Below, piece by piece: positions 5,325 to 12,654 of a stretch of DNA of 17,607 bases (position 1 is its first letter; every line of letters begins with the position of its first letter). The stretch lies in contig CAJMMX010000053.1 of assembly GCA_905214615.1 (NCBI GenBank), positions 1 to 17,607 on the forward strand, given 5' to 3'. A model generated the notes under the pieces. It was not told the origin of the DNA, made no database searches, and worked only from the letters and a program-made list of their open reading frames with translations. The translations under genes and the position numbers were made by a program. The DNA is from an uncultured bacterium. Its GTDB lineage: Bacteria; Actinomycetota; Coriobacteriia; Coriobacteriales; Coriobacteriaceae.

Positions 5325-7133
5325 ATGCAGCCCAAGCATTCTGCTATTGTCGCGGGCCTGACGCTGGCGCTTTCGTTTGGCGCCGTTTCCGTGCCGGCAC
5401 CCGCCGCTGCCGAGGAGCCCACGCCGGGCGTTGCCTCGAATGCGACCGATATCGATAAGGGTCTCTATACCCAGCAGTCCTTCTCGGGCGTGCTGAGGTC
5501 GGTCCAGGGCGTTTCGTTTGTTAACGTGACCACCGAGATGAAGTACTTTACCAAGTACGAGAGCCATGGCAACTATAACCAGGGCTTTTCGTATGGCGAC
5601 GGCTATAACGCGCTGGGCTATTACCAGTTCGACCGTCGATGGTCGCTCATTCCGTTTATGAAGCAGGCCTACAACTACAACCCCGAAAAATACAGCATGC
5701 TCAAGGATGCGATTGATCGCGGCAGCGAGATCTCCAACGCGAGCAATGCCATGTACGAGAACGGCCAGCTCACCGAGCTGGGCCATATCGCGCAAGATGC
5801 CTTCCAAGGTGCGTACAACACCGATCCTGTTGAGTTCTCAGCACTTCAAGATGCCTATGCGTACAACTCGTACTATGCGGTGACCGAGGCGTGGCTCAAG
5901 AGTGGCTTGGGCATTGATGTTTCGGGCCGCGCCGATTGCGTTAAGGGCATGGTGTGGAGTATCACCAACATGTGCGGCACCGGTGGTTGCAGGGACTTCT
6001 TCCGCTGGGCAAACCTTTCTAACAGTATGACCGACCGCGAGTTTGTGACGGCGCTCTCCAACAGCGTGGTTAATAACGTGGCGACCAAGTATTCGAGCCA
6101 GCCCCAGTATCATGAGGGCTGGAAGAACCGCTACCGCAACGAGCTGAAGGACTGTTTGGTTTATATCGCCGAGGACGAGGCCGCTGCCGCTGCGTCGCCC
6201 GTGCAGCCTGAGCCTACGCCCTCGCCGACGCCTGATTCGAATGACGGCTCGAGCGACGATGCCAATGATGACAGGATGGATGCGCCCTCGACCGATGCTG
6301 ACGGTGATGGCTCTGCTGGTGGCATTGCCAACGACGGTTCCACCTCGAACGGCTCCGATTCGAACGGCTCTGCTGCGGGCGATTCGTCTTCAAGCTCTGC
6401 CGGCAATACGGATGGCGCCGCTTCTGGTTCGACCGACGCTGACACTTCTAACTCATCCACCGGCTCGAGCGATTCGTCCGTTGACAACGGCTCTAACAAT
6501 GGCTCCGGCTCTGACGCAACCCCTGGTTCCGATGCTTCCAAGGACGACTCGAATAAGGTGCCGGACGCTCCCGTTGCTTCGCCGGACAAGAAGCCTTCTT
6601 TCTCCGTGCAGCTTGGTTCTACGCTGGGCTCTTCGCTGATGGCTGGCGTCAATAACGGCTCGACCCAGAACAAGGACAGCTCTGATCAGGTTTCCACGGA
6701 AAAGACCGAAGCCGCAAAGGGCGATTCCAAGGACGAGGCTCCCGAGAAGACCGAATCCGATAAGGATTCTAGCTCTGAGGAGAAGAGCGACAAGTCCGAA
6801 CAGAAGAAGGACGAGGATAAGAAGTCTGAATCTGAGGAGAAGGACAAGAGCAAGGCCGAGGGCGAAAAGAAACAGTCCGAAGACGACGACAAGAGCGGTG
6901 CTGTCAATCAGGTCCAGGGGCAAAATGACTCCAAAACGGCGACCACCACGACCACGACGACTACAACGACTAAGTCCTCGGGCGGTAACATGCCCAAGAC
7001 GGGCGACTTGATTGTGATGGCGAGCCTTGCCAGTGCAAGCTTGGCCACACTGGGCGCTACGTCTATCGTAAGTGGTAAGCATAAGCTCGATCAGCAGAAG
7101 AAGGCTTCTGGGGAGGACGGCTTGGAGGAGTAA
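5325..7133 (+). CDS. Secreted cell-wall-anchored protein with lysozyme-like domain and MPKTG sorting signal
   Basis: A 602-residue exported protein. A signal peptide (1-29, probable cut after AAA) leads to a globular region (about 45-282). There, YESHGNYNQ (E79 candidate catalytic acid) and GYYQF (98-102) resemble transglycosylase/lysozyme-type muramidases; C205, C217, C222 and C277 could form disulfides. Residues about 290-425 are Ser/Asp/Gly/Asn-rich after PEPTPSPTPDS, and about 470-535 are Lys/Glu/Asp/Ser-rich: a flexible, charged wall-spanning stalk. Ten consecutive threonines (codons 6942-6971) precede MPKTGD (556-561), a hydrophobic stretch (562-583) and a basic then acidic tail, the layout of a sortase substrate. 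The ATG follows AGGGAGGA at good spacing. No sortase is in the window. Peptidoglycan-cleaving activity is inferred from weak motif similarity; anchoring is well supported. Confidence 0.85.
   Translation: MQPKHSAIVAGLTLALSFGAVSVPAPAAAEEPTPGVASNATDIDKGLYTQQSFSGVLRSVQGVSFVNVTTEMKYFTKYESHGNYNQGFSYGDGYNALGYYQFDRRWSLIPFMKQAYNYNPEKYSMLKDAIDRGSEISNASNAMYENGQLTELGHIAQDAFQGAYNTDPVEFSALQDAYAYNSYYAVTEAWLKSGLGIDVSGRADCVKGMVWSITNMCGTGGCRDFFRWANLSNSMTDREFVTALSNSVVNNVATKYSSQPQYHEGWKNRYRNELKDCLVYIAEDEAAAAASPVQPEPTPSPTPDSNDGSSDDANDDRMDAPSTDADGDGSAGGIANDGSTSNGSDSNGSAAGDSSSSSAGNTDGAASGSTDADTSNSSTGSSDSSVDNGSNNGSGSDATPGSDASKDDSNKVPDAPVASPDKKPSFSVQLGSTLGSSLMAGVNNGSTQNKDSSDQVSTEKTEAAKGDSKDEAPEKTESDKDSSSEEKSDKSEQKKDEDKKSESEEKDKSKAEGEKKQSEDDDKSGAVNQVQGQNDSKTATTTTTTTTTTKSSGGNMPKTGDLIVMASLASASLATLGATSIVSGKHKLDQQKKASGEDGLEE
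6942..6971 (+). repeat. ACN microsatellite encoding ten threonines
   Basis: Ten Thr codons in a row (mixed ACC, ACG, ACT, ACA) just before the sorting signal. Codon mixing suggests selection for the residues rather than recent slippage. Likely an O-glycosylatable or flexible spacer near the wall attachment point. Confidence 0.8.
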
Positions 7134-7166
7134 TCTTCCAGATCGTTTTCTATAAGAGTTTGGGAC

Positions 7167-7200
7167 GGGGTCCGGTGCGGCGGCATCGGGCCCCTTTTTT
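7167..7200 (+). terminator. Strong rho-independent terminator
   Basis: A 12-base stem (GGGGTCCGGTGC, 7167-7178, with GCATCGGGCCCC, 7183-7194; two G-T wobbles) closes a GGCG loop and runs straight into six T (7195-7200). It ends transcription of the wall-anchored protein 34 bases after its stop and separates it from the AAA gene. Confidence 0.93.
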
Positions 7201-7294
7201 GTTGTGCAACGATTTGTTATGCCCCCTCGGGGGTCTGTTGATACCGTTGCCCGAAACGTTTGCATGTCGATATTATTGCGCTCTACCCGCTCGC

Positions 7295-7300
7295 TACAAT
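7295..7300 (+). promoter_or_regulatory. Putative -10 (TACAAT) for the AAA-ATPase gene
   Basis: TACAAT is a good -10 match 33 bases before the GTG start and downstream of the terminator. The -35 is weak (TTATTG, 16 bases upstream), so the call rests on the -10 and position. Confidence 0.4.
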
Positions 7301-7333
7301 GGGCATCGTGCTGCGTTAGAAGGGGAGTTTACG

Positions 7334-9133
7334 GTGTCTGAACAGGTGAATTGTGGTTTTACTCATGCGTTTGGTGCACGGTTGCTCAATCATGCGGATA
7401 GCGCAGCTCTACCGGTTGATGCACACGATTTTTCCGATGCAATCAATCGGTGTTTACTCGTCGATAAGACTATGTTTATTGCCGATATATTGGACAGCGA
7501 AGCACCTGTTGCGCTTTGCTGTCGGCCCAAGGGTTTTGGCAAGAGCATGAATCTATCGATGCTCAAATGCTATTTGGAACGACCTGATCACCGGCGGCCG
7601 GATCGAAGCCCGTTCGTCGGCACTCAGATTTGGCAGGCGGGTGGCGGTCGCTATCGTGATGAGTACGCGTGTTATCCGGTCATCATGCTCGACTTTACAG
7701 CTGCCGCTTCGAGGCGCGGCGCTGATGCTGCTGCGGCTATTCGCAGCGCTGTCGTGCACGAGTGCGCCCGATTGCTTCCGCTGCTTGCCGCGCCTGATCT
7801 GTCAAGACGTGAGGTTCGTCTTATCGAGAGGACGGCACGTGGGGTGGCCAGCGATAAGGAGATCGATGCGGCGCTTGGCGTGCTTATTAAGCTGCTCCGG
7901 ACAGCTTTCGATGAGCAGGTTGTTTTCCTGATAGACGACTACGACGCGGTATGTCCAAAGCGTTTGGACGCTCAGGACGACGGTGGCGTGGATTCCCCAG
8001 AGCCGCTCATCCGAATGTTGTTCGACACCATTGCCGACGCCGGCGACTCGTTGCGATTGACGTGTCTTATGGGCGAGCGCCCCGGTCCTGCCGCGCTTGC
8101 GTTGTCCCAGCGTGGGGTTTCCTATCGGTCGGCGACGCCGCTGTCGAGTTGGTGTGATCGATGGTTCGGTTTTTCGGACGACGAAGTCCGGGTGCTGTTA
8201 GATCGCATCGGGCGCAACGGCTGTCTGGATGACGCGCGTGAGTGGCTTGAGGGCTATCTGTTTGGTGGTTTTTATTGCTCGAGCCCGGAGCGTGTGGTGG
8301 ACTACGCACATCGCGGTTGCGTCGCTCCTGTTCGGGCAGATCTGTATGGTTACGCCGACCGTCTGAGCGCATGCATCGGTGACTGGAACCTCATACGCTT
8401 GTCCACATTGTTCGATTTGCTTGAGCCGCATGGGTTTATTGAGGCGCCAATACATGTGCATGCCGAGGAGGCCGATGCCGCCAAGCCCGAAGATATCTGG
8501 ACTGCGCTGTATCTGTCTGGATTCCTTACGACGGACATGACGGGGCATTCGGAGGACGGCGCGTGCCTTCGTTCCCTGCGTCTGCCTAACAACGAAGTGC
8601 GTCAGGTACTCCGTCTTGTAATTCTGGAATGGTTTGAGTGCTCCGTTGAGGACGTTGGAGCTATCGACTCGTTCCATGACGGGCTATGTCGAGGAGACGA
8701 GGACGCTGTAAAGCAGGCTTTGAGCTGTGCTATCGGCGATCTAGGCATCGATGTGGGCCAATCAGATATGCCGACATCCTATCATCTGGCGCTGCAGGGG
8801 CTCTGCTTTGGCTTGCCCGGCTATTGCAATCCCAGCTCCAAGCGAAGCGGCGTCTCGGATCGCTGGGATATCCAGGTGATTCCCACCGGTCGGGTGTTTG
8901 ACGTGGCCGACACGCTCGGCATGCTCGATGAGCGACCGCTCATTACGATCAACATGATGTACGACCCTGGCGTCGATGCCCTGGGCCTGGAACTGTTGGC
9001 GGTTCAGGCGCTGCTCGACATAGAGCGCGACGGCATCGATGATATCCGCGTGCCGCGCCCCGCCGTCGGGCGCATGCGTTGGGGCTTTGGTTTTGACGGT
9101 CAGCGTGTGTCCGTGGTGTGTCAACGACTGTAG
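7334..9133 (+). CDS. AAA-ATPase_like (DUF1703-type) protein with degenerate C-terminal nuclease domain
   Basis: A 599-residue protein of the large AAA-ATPase_like family, common in gut bacteria and of unknown role. The N-terminus has VDKTMFIADIL (43-53) and the modified Walker A CCRPKGFGKSMNLSMLK (62-78, K70), equivalent to the family's RPRRFGKT. Walker B is VVFLIDDYDAVCP (196-208), with Asp202 where the family has Glu. A middle segment (about 470-515 region upstream of it, IWTALYLSGFL and LPNNEVRQVLRL) matches the family's GYLT/LPNxEV signature. The C-terminal domain is normally a PD-(D/E)xK nuclease; D512 in SDRWD is kept, but the usual E-x-K strand reads LITINMMYD (536-544), with N540 and M542 in place of the catalytic residues. 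GTG start with AGGGGAG at good spacing. ATP binding is plausible; nuclease activity is doubtful. Confidence 0.85.
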   Translation: MSEQVNCGFTHAFGARLLNHADSAALPVDAHDFSDAINRCLLVDKTMFIADILDSEAPVALCCRPKGFGKSMNLSMLKCYLERPDHRRPDRSPFVGTQIWQAGGGRYRDEYACYPVIMLDFTAAASRRGADAAAAIRSAVVHECARLLPLLAAPDLSRREVRLIERTARGVASDKEIDAALGVLIKLLRTAFDEQVVFLIDDYDAVCPKRLDAQDDGGVDSPEPLIRMLFDTIADAGDSLRLTCLMGERPGPAALALSQRGVSYRSATPLSSWCDRWFGFSDDEVRVLLDRIGRNGCLDDAREWLEGYLFGGFYCSSPERVVDYAHRGCVAPVRADLYGYADRLSACIGDWNLIRLSTLFDLLEPHGFIEAPIHVHAEEADAAKPEDIWTALYLSGFLTTDMTGHSEDGACLRSLRLPNNEVRQVLRLVILEWFECSVEDVGAIDSFHDGLCRGDEDAVKQALSCAIGDLGIDVGQSDMPTSYHLALQGLCFGLPGYCNPSSKRSGVSDRWDIQVIPTGRVFDVADTLGMLDERPLITINMMYDPGVDALGLELLAVQALLDIERDGIDDIRVPRPAVGRMRWGFGFDGQRVSVVCQRL

Positions 9134-9137
9134 CGGC

Positions 9138-9152
9138 GGGCGAAAGCCCTTT
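9138..9152. terminator. Weak hairpin between convergent genes
   Basis: GGGC-GAAA-GCCC followed by TTT on the plus strand (and AAA before it, so readable both ways) sits in the 20-base gap between the AAA gene and the convergent glycosyltransferase. A four-base stem with a GNRA loop is short for a terminator. Confidence 0.3.
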
Positions 9153-9153
9153 A

Positions 9154-10173
9154 CTACTCGGCGTCCTTCAGGGGCGGCATGGGCTTCCAGTTGGGATCCT
9201 TAACGATCTTGCGGGCGTCCTTCATGCCACGGCGCAGCGCCGGAATACCGGTCTTAAAGCATTTGTCGACTGCTGCCAGACGAATGAACTCCTTGCAGAA
9301 GGTCGCGGCATTGCCCAGACGGAACAGCACGGGGTGGTAGTCGCCGTAGATCTGCATGTAGCGTGCCAGATAACCGCGGTTGCGCATGATGTAGTAGCGG
9401 TTGGTGTCGCTCGTGGAGTTGAGCTGGCGCTTGCCGGCGATATCCCAGTTAGAGACGGCGCGGGCGCGCTTGAGCACCACGTCGGCAACCACGGCGGCGG
9501 GGAAGTGCTGGCTGGCCACGTAGCCGTAGCAGGCATCGTCGCCGTAGATAAAGAAGCGCGCGTCGGGCAGGCCAATCTTGTCGACCACGCGGCGCGAGAA
9601 CATGCCGCCCTCAAAGCACAGTTGGTTCATGGTGCGGTAGCCCTCGGGTCCCAAATCCCACTTGGCGATGGGGTTAGGGATGCCGAGCGAAAGGATGAGC
9701 TGGTACTGCCAAAAGAAGGCGCCGCCGTCAAAGTCCAGGCGCGAACCCTGAATGACGTCGTAACAGTCGGTCCACTTGGCCAAGCGCTCGATGCCTTCGG
9801 GGATGACGAGCACGTCGTCGTCCATCACCCAGAACCACTGGGCGCCCAGGTCGTAGGCGCATTTGGTGCCGGCGGAGAAGCCACCCGCGCCGCCACCGTT
9901 TTCAAGCTGCGGCGCGTATATAACGCGGTCGGTGCCACCCTGTGAATCGGGCTGGTCGGTGTCGATGCCCCACAGGTTGGCGAGGCGCTCGTTAAATGCG
10001 GTGCACATGGCCTCGGTCTCGCGCGAATTCTCGTTATCGACAATCACGATGCGCCAGGGCGTTGCCGTGAGCTCGGTCATGGAGTCGAACAAGTTGGCCA
10101 GGAGTTCCTGGCGCTTGTACGTGACGACAACGATGGCGAGCTTATCGATGGGGGCGGGAAGGGTTGAAGGCAT
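9154..10173 (-). CDS. GT2 glycosyltransferase, GlfT/rhamnosyltransferase-like
   Basis: A 339-residue cytoplasmic GT-A glycosyltransferase that transfers a sugar from a nucleotide donor to a surface-glycan precursor. The Rossmann-type start is LAIVVVTYKRQELL (12-25); LENGGGAGGFSAGT (90-103) and FWVMDDDVLV (114-123) give the donor-binding loop and DxD metal site (D118-D120) in the style of galactofuranosyl/rhamnosyltransferases. FIYGDDACYGY (208-218) is the likely catalytic-base/acceptor segment, and YYIMRNRGYL (260-269) is a conserved C-terminal element of that group. The start at 10173 (AGGA 10 bases upstream) is preferred to the longer reading from 10308, which starts in low-complexity sequence. 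Sugar specificity cannot be read from sequence. It is convergent with the AAA gene and divergent from the GT array. Confidence 0.85.
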   Translation of the reverse strand: MPSTLPAPIDKLAIVVVTYKRQELLANLFDSMTELTATPWRIVIVDNENSRETEAMCTAFNERLANLWGIDTDQPDSQGGTDRVIYAPQLENGGGAGGFSAGTKCAYDLGAQWFWVMDDDVLVIPEGIERLAKWTDCYDVIQGSRLDFDGGAFFWQYQLILSLGIPNPIAKWDLGPEGYRTMNQLCFEGGMFSRRVVDKIGLPDARFFIYGDDACYGYVASQHFPAAVVADVVLKRARAVSNWDIAGKRQLNSTSDTNRYYIMRNRGYLARYMQIYGDYHPVLFRLGNAATFCKEFIRLAAVDKCFKTGIPALRRGMKDARKIVKDPNWKPMPPLKDAE

Positions 10174-10248
10174 GGGGCAATATATCCTTTCACGCGCGGC
10201 GCGCGAGCGCTGCGCGGAAGCTATCGAATACGTCCTTGGGACTGTCCT

Positions 10249-10254
10249 ATTGTA
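10249..10254 (-). promoter_or_regulatory. Putative -10 for the minus-strand glycosyltransferase
   Basis: On the minus strand TACAAT (10254-10249) lies 75 bases upstream of the ATG; a -35 candidate CCGTCA 17 bases further is weak. The 256-base gap to the divergent gene otherwise shows an AT-rich patch (10345-10368) and no clear repeat or RNA. Confidence 0.35.
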
Positions 10255-10390
10255 AAGGCTCGGCGCACCTTGACGGCAAGCTTTGAATAAAACGCAGGAA
10301 CCTGCCACGGGCCCGCCGCATGACGTGCGGCTACTTTGCCCGCAAGAGGCTCCATAGATTATATAAACGTCCGCTGGCGCGCTGACCCTT

Positions 10391-10399
10391 TGATACCAT
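10391..10399 (+). promoter_or_regulatory. Putative extended -10 for the glycosyltransferase array
   Basis: TGATACCAT fits the extended -10 form TGnTAnnAT and sits 30 bases before the TTG start. No good -35 is visible; an AT-rich stretch lies upstream. Confidence 0.35.
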
Positions 10400-10429
10400 G
10401 AAACGACAGGTATTTCCTAAGGAGCACAT

Positions 10430-11533
10430 TTGTCTACTAACGCCTCTGGCAGCCCCGTTCTGTCGCTGCTTATTCCCATTTACAATGTTCAGCGCTACCT
10501 GCGCGAGTGTCTCGATTCCGCCCTGGCGCAGACGCTCAAGGATATTGAGATCATCTGCATTAACGACGGGTCGACCGACAACTCGCCGGCGATTATCCGC
10601 GAGTATATGGAGCGCGATGGGCGCGTCAAGATGATCGACAAGGCCAACAGCGGCTACGGCGACTCGATGAACCACGGTCTGGAGATGGCGCGTGGCAAGT
10701 ACGTTGGCATCTTGGAGTCCGATGACTTTATGGCGTCCGACGCACTCGAAAAGCTTGTTTCGGCCGCCGATAGCAATAATGCCGACTTTGCGAAGGCGAA
10801 CTTTGATTTCTACTGGTCTAAGCCCGAGGAGCGCCGTTCGCTGCACGAGATGTTTAAAGCCAAGGACTGCGGCAAGCCAGTGCACCCGAGCGATACGACG
10901 CAGTTCTTTAAGCAAAAGCCGTCGATTTGGTCGGCCGTGTACCGTCGCGATTTTCTTGACCGCAACGGCATTAAGTTCCTGCCGACTCCGGGGGCATCCT
11001 TTCAGGACACGTCATTCGCCTTTAAGGTGATCGCGTGCGCCGATAAGGCTGTTTACCTTCATGATGCCGTGTTGTCTTATCGCCAGGACAACGAGAATTC
11101 CTCGGTCAATTCTTCGGCTAAGGTCTTTTGCGTCAATACCGAGTATGCCGAGATTGAGCGTTGGATTCGAGAGGATTATGCCCGCGACCACGCAAGTGAT
11201 GACGTCGCGCGCATGCTCAAGTTCAATCAGCTCATTAAGTACGATTCGTACATGTGGAACTACGTGCGCCTAGCGCCTAAGTTCTATAAGGAGTTCCTGG
11301 TTCAGATGGCCAAGGAGTTCCAAGCGGCCTTGGACGCGGGGGAGTTTTCGCTTGACGATCTCAAGCCGTGGAAGCGCGCAAATCTCGCTGCCATCCTCAA
11401 AGATCCTGAGGGCTGGGTTGACGAGCATCCGAGTTTTGCGACGGATGGTGCCTTGGGGCGTGCTAAGTATTACGCCTCGGTTGGAGGCCCAGGTGTGGTT
11501 GCTGCCTTCCTCATCGAATCACTGAGGGGGTAG
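10430..11533 (+). CDS. GT2 glycosyltransferase, copy A
   Basis: A 367-residue GT2 enzyme. SLLIPIYNVQRYLRECLDS (12-30) begins the nucleotide-binding domain, INDGSTD (44-50) is the donor-binding motif and ILESDDF (94-100) the metal-binding DxD variant. The segment KPSIWSAVYRRDFLDRNGIK and later SYRQDNENSSVNSS are shared nearly word for word with the gene at 12655, so they are paralogues. Start is TTG with AAGGAG at good spacing; no nearby ATG in frame fits. Six bases separate its stop from the next gene. No membrane segment: a cytosolic or peripheral enzyme of surface polysaccharide synthesis. Sugar and acceptor are unknown. Confidence 0.88.
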   Translation: MSTNASGSPVLSLLIPIYNVQRYLRECLDSALAQTLKDIEIICINDGSTDNSPAIIREYMERDGRVKMIDKANSGYGDSMNHGLEMARGKYVGILESDDFMASDALEKLVSAADSNNADFAKANFDFYWSKPEERRSLHEMFKAKDCGKPVHPSDTTQFFKQKPSIWSAVYRRDFLDRNGIKFLPTPGASFQDTSFAFKVIACADKAVYLHDAVLSYRQDNENSSVNSSAKVFCVNTEYAEIERWIREDYARDHASDDVARMLKFNQLIKYDSYMWNYVRLAPKFYKEFLVQMAKEFQAALDAGEFSLDDLKPWKRANLAAILKDPEGWVDEHPSFATDGALGRAKYYASVGGPGVVAAFLIESLRG

Positions 11534-11539
11534 GTCGAC

Positions 11540-12580
11540 ATGGGAGAGACTTTGACCCCCAAAGCGACCATTGTCGTTCCCGTCTACAATTCGTCGCGCT
11601 CCATTCAGCGATGCGTCGATTCGCTGTTGGCCCAGTCCGAGCGCTCGATTCAGGTTGTCTGCGTCAACGACGGTTCGACCGATGATTCGTTGAACGTGTT
11701 GCGCCAGATTGCGCAGGCCGACGATCGCGTACTGGTGATTGACCAGGAAAACGCGGGCGTCTCGTGTGCTCGGAATGCCGGTATCGATGCCGCCGAGGGC
11801 GAGACCGTCTTTTTTGTGGACGCCGACGATTACATCGATGCTCAGATGGTCGAGCGCGTGCTGCATGCCATGGAGTCTGCAGATGCCGAGGCCGCCGTTT
11901 TTGGCGGCGTCTGTGAACCTGCCGATGCTGCCCCCAAACGCGTCCAGCAACTCATGAGCCCCAAAGCTGGTACCGTCGGCGCCCGTGATCCCCAACTGCT
12001 GTTCCATTCGAATGCGCAGCCCTATGCCTGCCGCGCGGCTTTTTCGCGCGAGCTGCTCAATCGCGAAGGCATTCGCTTCGCCCCCGGTTTGGCTTTGGGC
12101 GAGGACGTCGTCTTCCAATTTGCGGCTTATGCGCTTGCCCGCAAGACCGTCGTCATGCCGGACAAGTTCTACCACTACGTGATGGAGAGTGAATCGGCGA
12201 CGCACGAGTTCAACAGTGCCGAGGCTCGCGCCAAAAAGCTTGACGCCCACATGAGGATGCTCGAGGAGGTCTTGGAGGACTGGGCGGCCTACGGTCTTTT
12301 AGACCTGTGCCCCGGCGAGCTGATAACTTGGTTTTTGGACCTCATTGTGTTCGACCTGGCGCGCTTGGATGCCGATGACTTCTATCTCGTGGCGGCTCGC
12401 GTCAACATGGACCTCACGACGTTTTTGGGAACGGAGTGGGCGGATATGCCTGCTAAGGGTGCCGTTCGTCGTGTTGCCCACAAGCTCGTTGCGGCGACCT
12501 CGGGCGTTTCGATGGCAGACGCCACGCTGTTCTATCTTTCGACTCGCGGTCTCAAAGCCTGCTTGGAGCGCTTTATCTAA
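11540..12580 (+). CDS. GT2 glycosyltransferase, copy B
   Basis: A 346-residue GT2 enzyme. ATIVVPVYNSSRSIQRCVDS (9-28), VNDGSTDDS (42-50), GVSCARNAGID (73-83) and FVDADDYID (92-100) are the standard nucleotide-binding, acceptor-loop and DxD elements. The C-terminal half (QPYACRAAFSRELL, then GEDVVFQFAAYA) parallels the gene at 13786 (RPFAWRTACKREFL, GEDQVFDFAVYG), marking them as paralogues. The ATG lies 6 bases after copy A, whose end (GAGGGGGTAGG) supplies the ribosome site, so the two are translated together. Likely the same glycan pathway; specificity unknown. Confidence 0.88.
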   Translation: MGETLTPKATIVVPVYNSSRSIQRCVDSLLAQSERSIQVVCVNDGSTDDSLNVLRQIAQADDRVLVIDQENAGVSCARNAGIDAAEGETVFFVDADDYIDAQMVERVLHAMESADAEAAVFGGVCEPADAAPKRVQQLMSPKAGTVGARDPQLLFHSNAQPYACRAAFSRELLNREGIRFAPGLALGEDVVFQFAAYALARKTVVMPDKFYHYVMESESATHEFNSAEARAKKLDAHMRMLEEVLEDWAAYGLLDLCPGELITWFLDLIVFDLARLDADDFYLVAARVNMDLTTFLGTEWADMPAKGAVRRVAHKLVAATSGVSMADATLFYLSTRGLKACLERFI

Positions 12581-12654
12581 TTCCAAGCGCTGCCGCCCGC
12601 CGCAACTCGGCTGTTAAAATAACCCTGTTACACGCTATTCAACAGGAGGTTCTC

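Noticed and set aside
5180..5458. 92-codon frame spanning the gap before the wall-anchored gene
   Set aside because: It overlaps the signal-peptide region in another frame and has no ribosome site or family resemblance.
7222..7233. CCCCC-TC-GGGGG hairpin after the main terminator
   Set aside because: The two-base loop is too small and no T-run follows; not a second terminator.
6453..7265. Leu/Arg-rich frame opposite the stalk and terminator of the wall-anchored gene
   Set aside because: Its hydrophobic runs come from reading the Glu/Lys/Ser stalk codons backwards, and it crosses the terminator.
7160..7333. 58-codon upstream extension of the AAA-ATPase frame
   Set aside because: It would begin within or before the terminator stem; the GTG at 7334 has a proper ribosome site and the family homology begins after it.
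10174..10308. 45-codon upstream extension of the minus-strand glycosyltransferase
   Set aside because: The GT2 fold begins just after Met at 10173, and the extension covers a probable promoter and lacks homology.
12567..12591. AGCGCTT...AAGCGCT inverted repeat at the end of copy B
   Set aside because: An 11-base loop and no T-run; half lies in coding sequence, so a terminator inside the GT operon is not supported.
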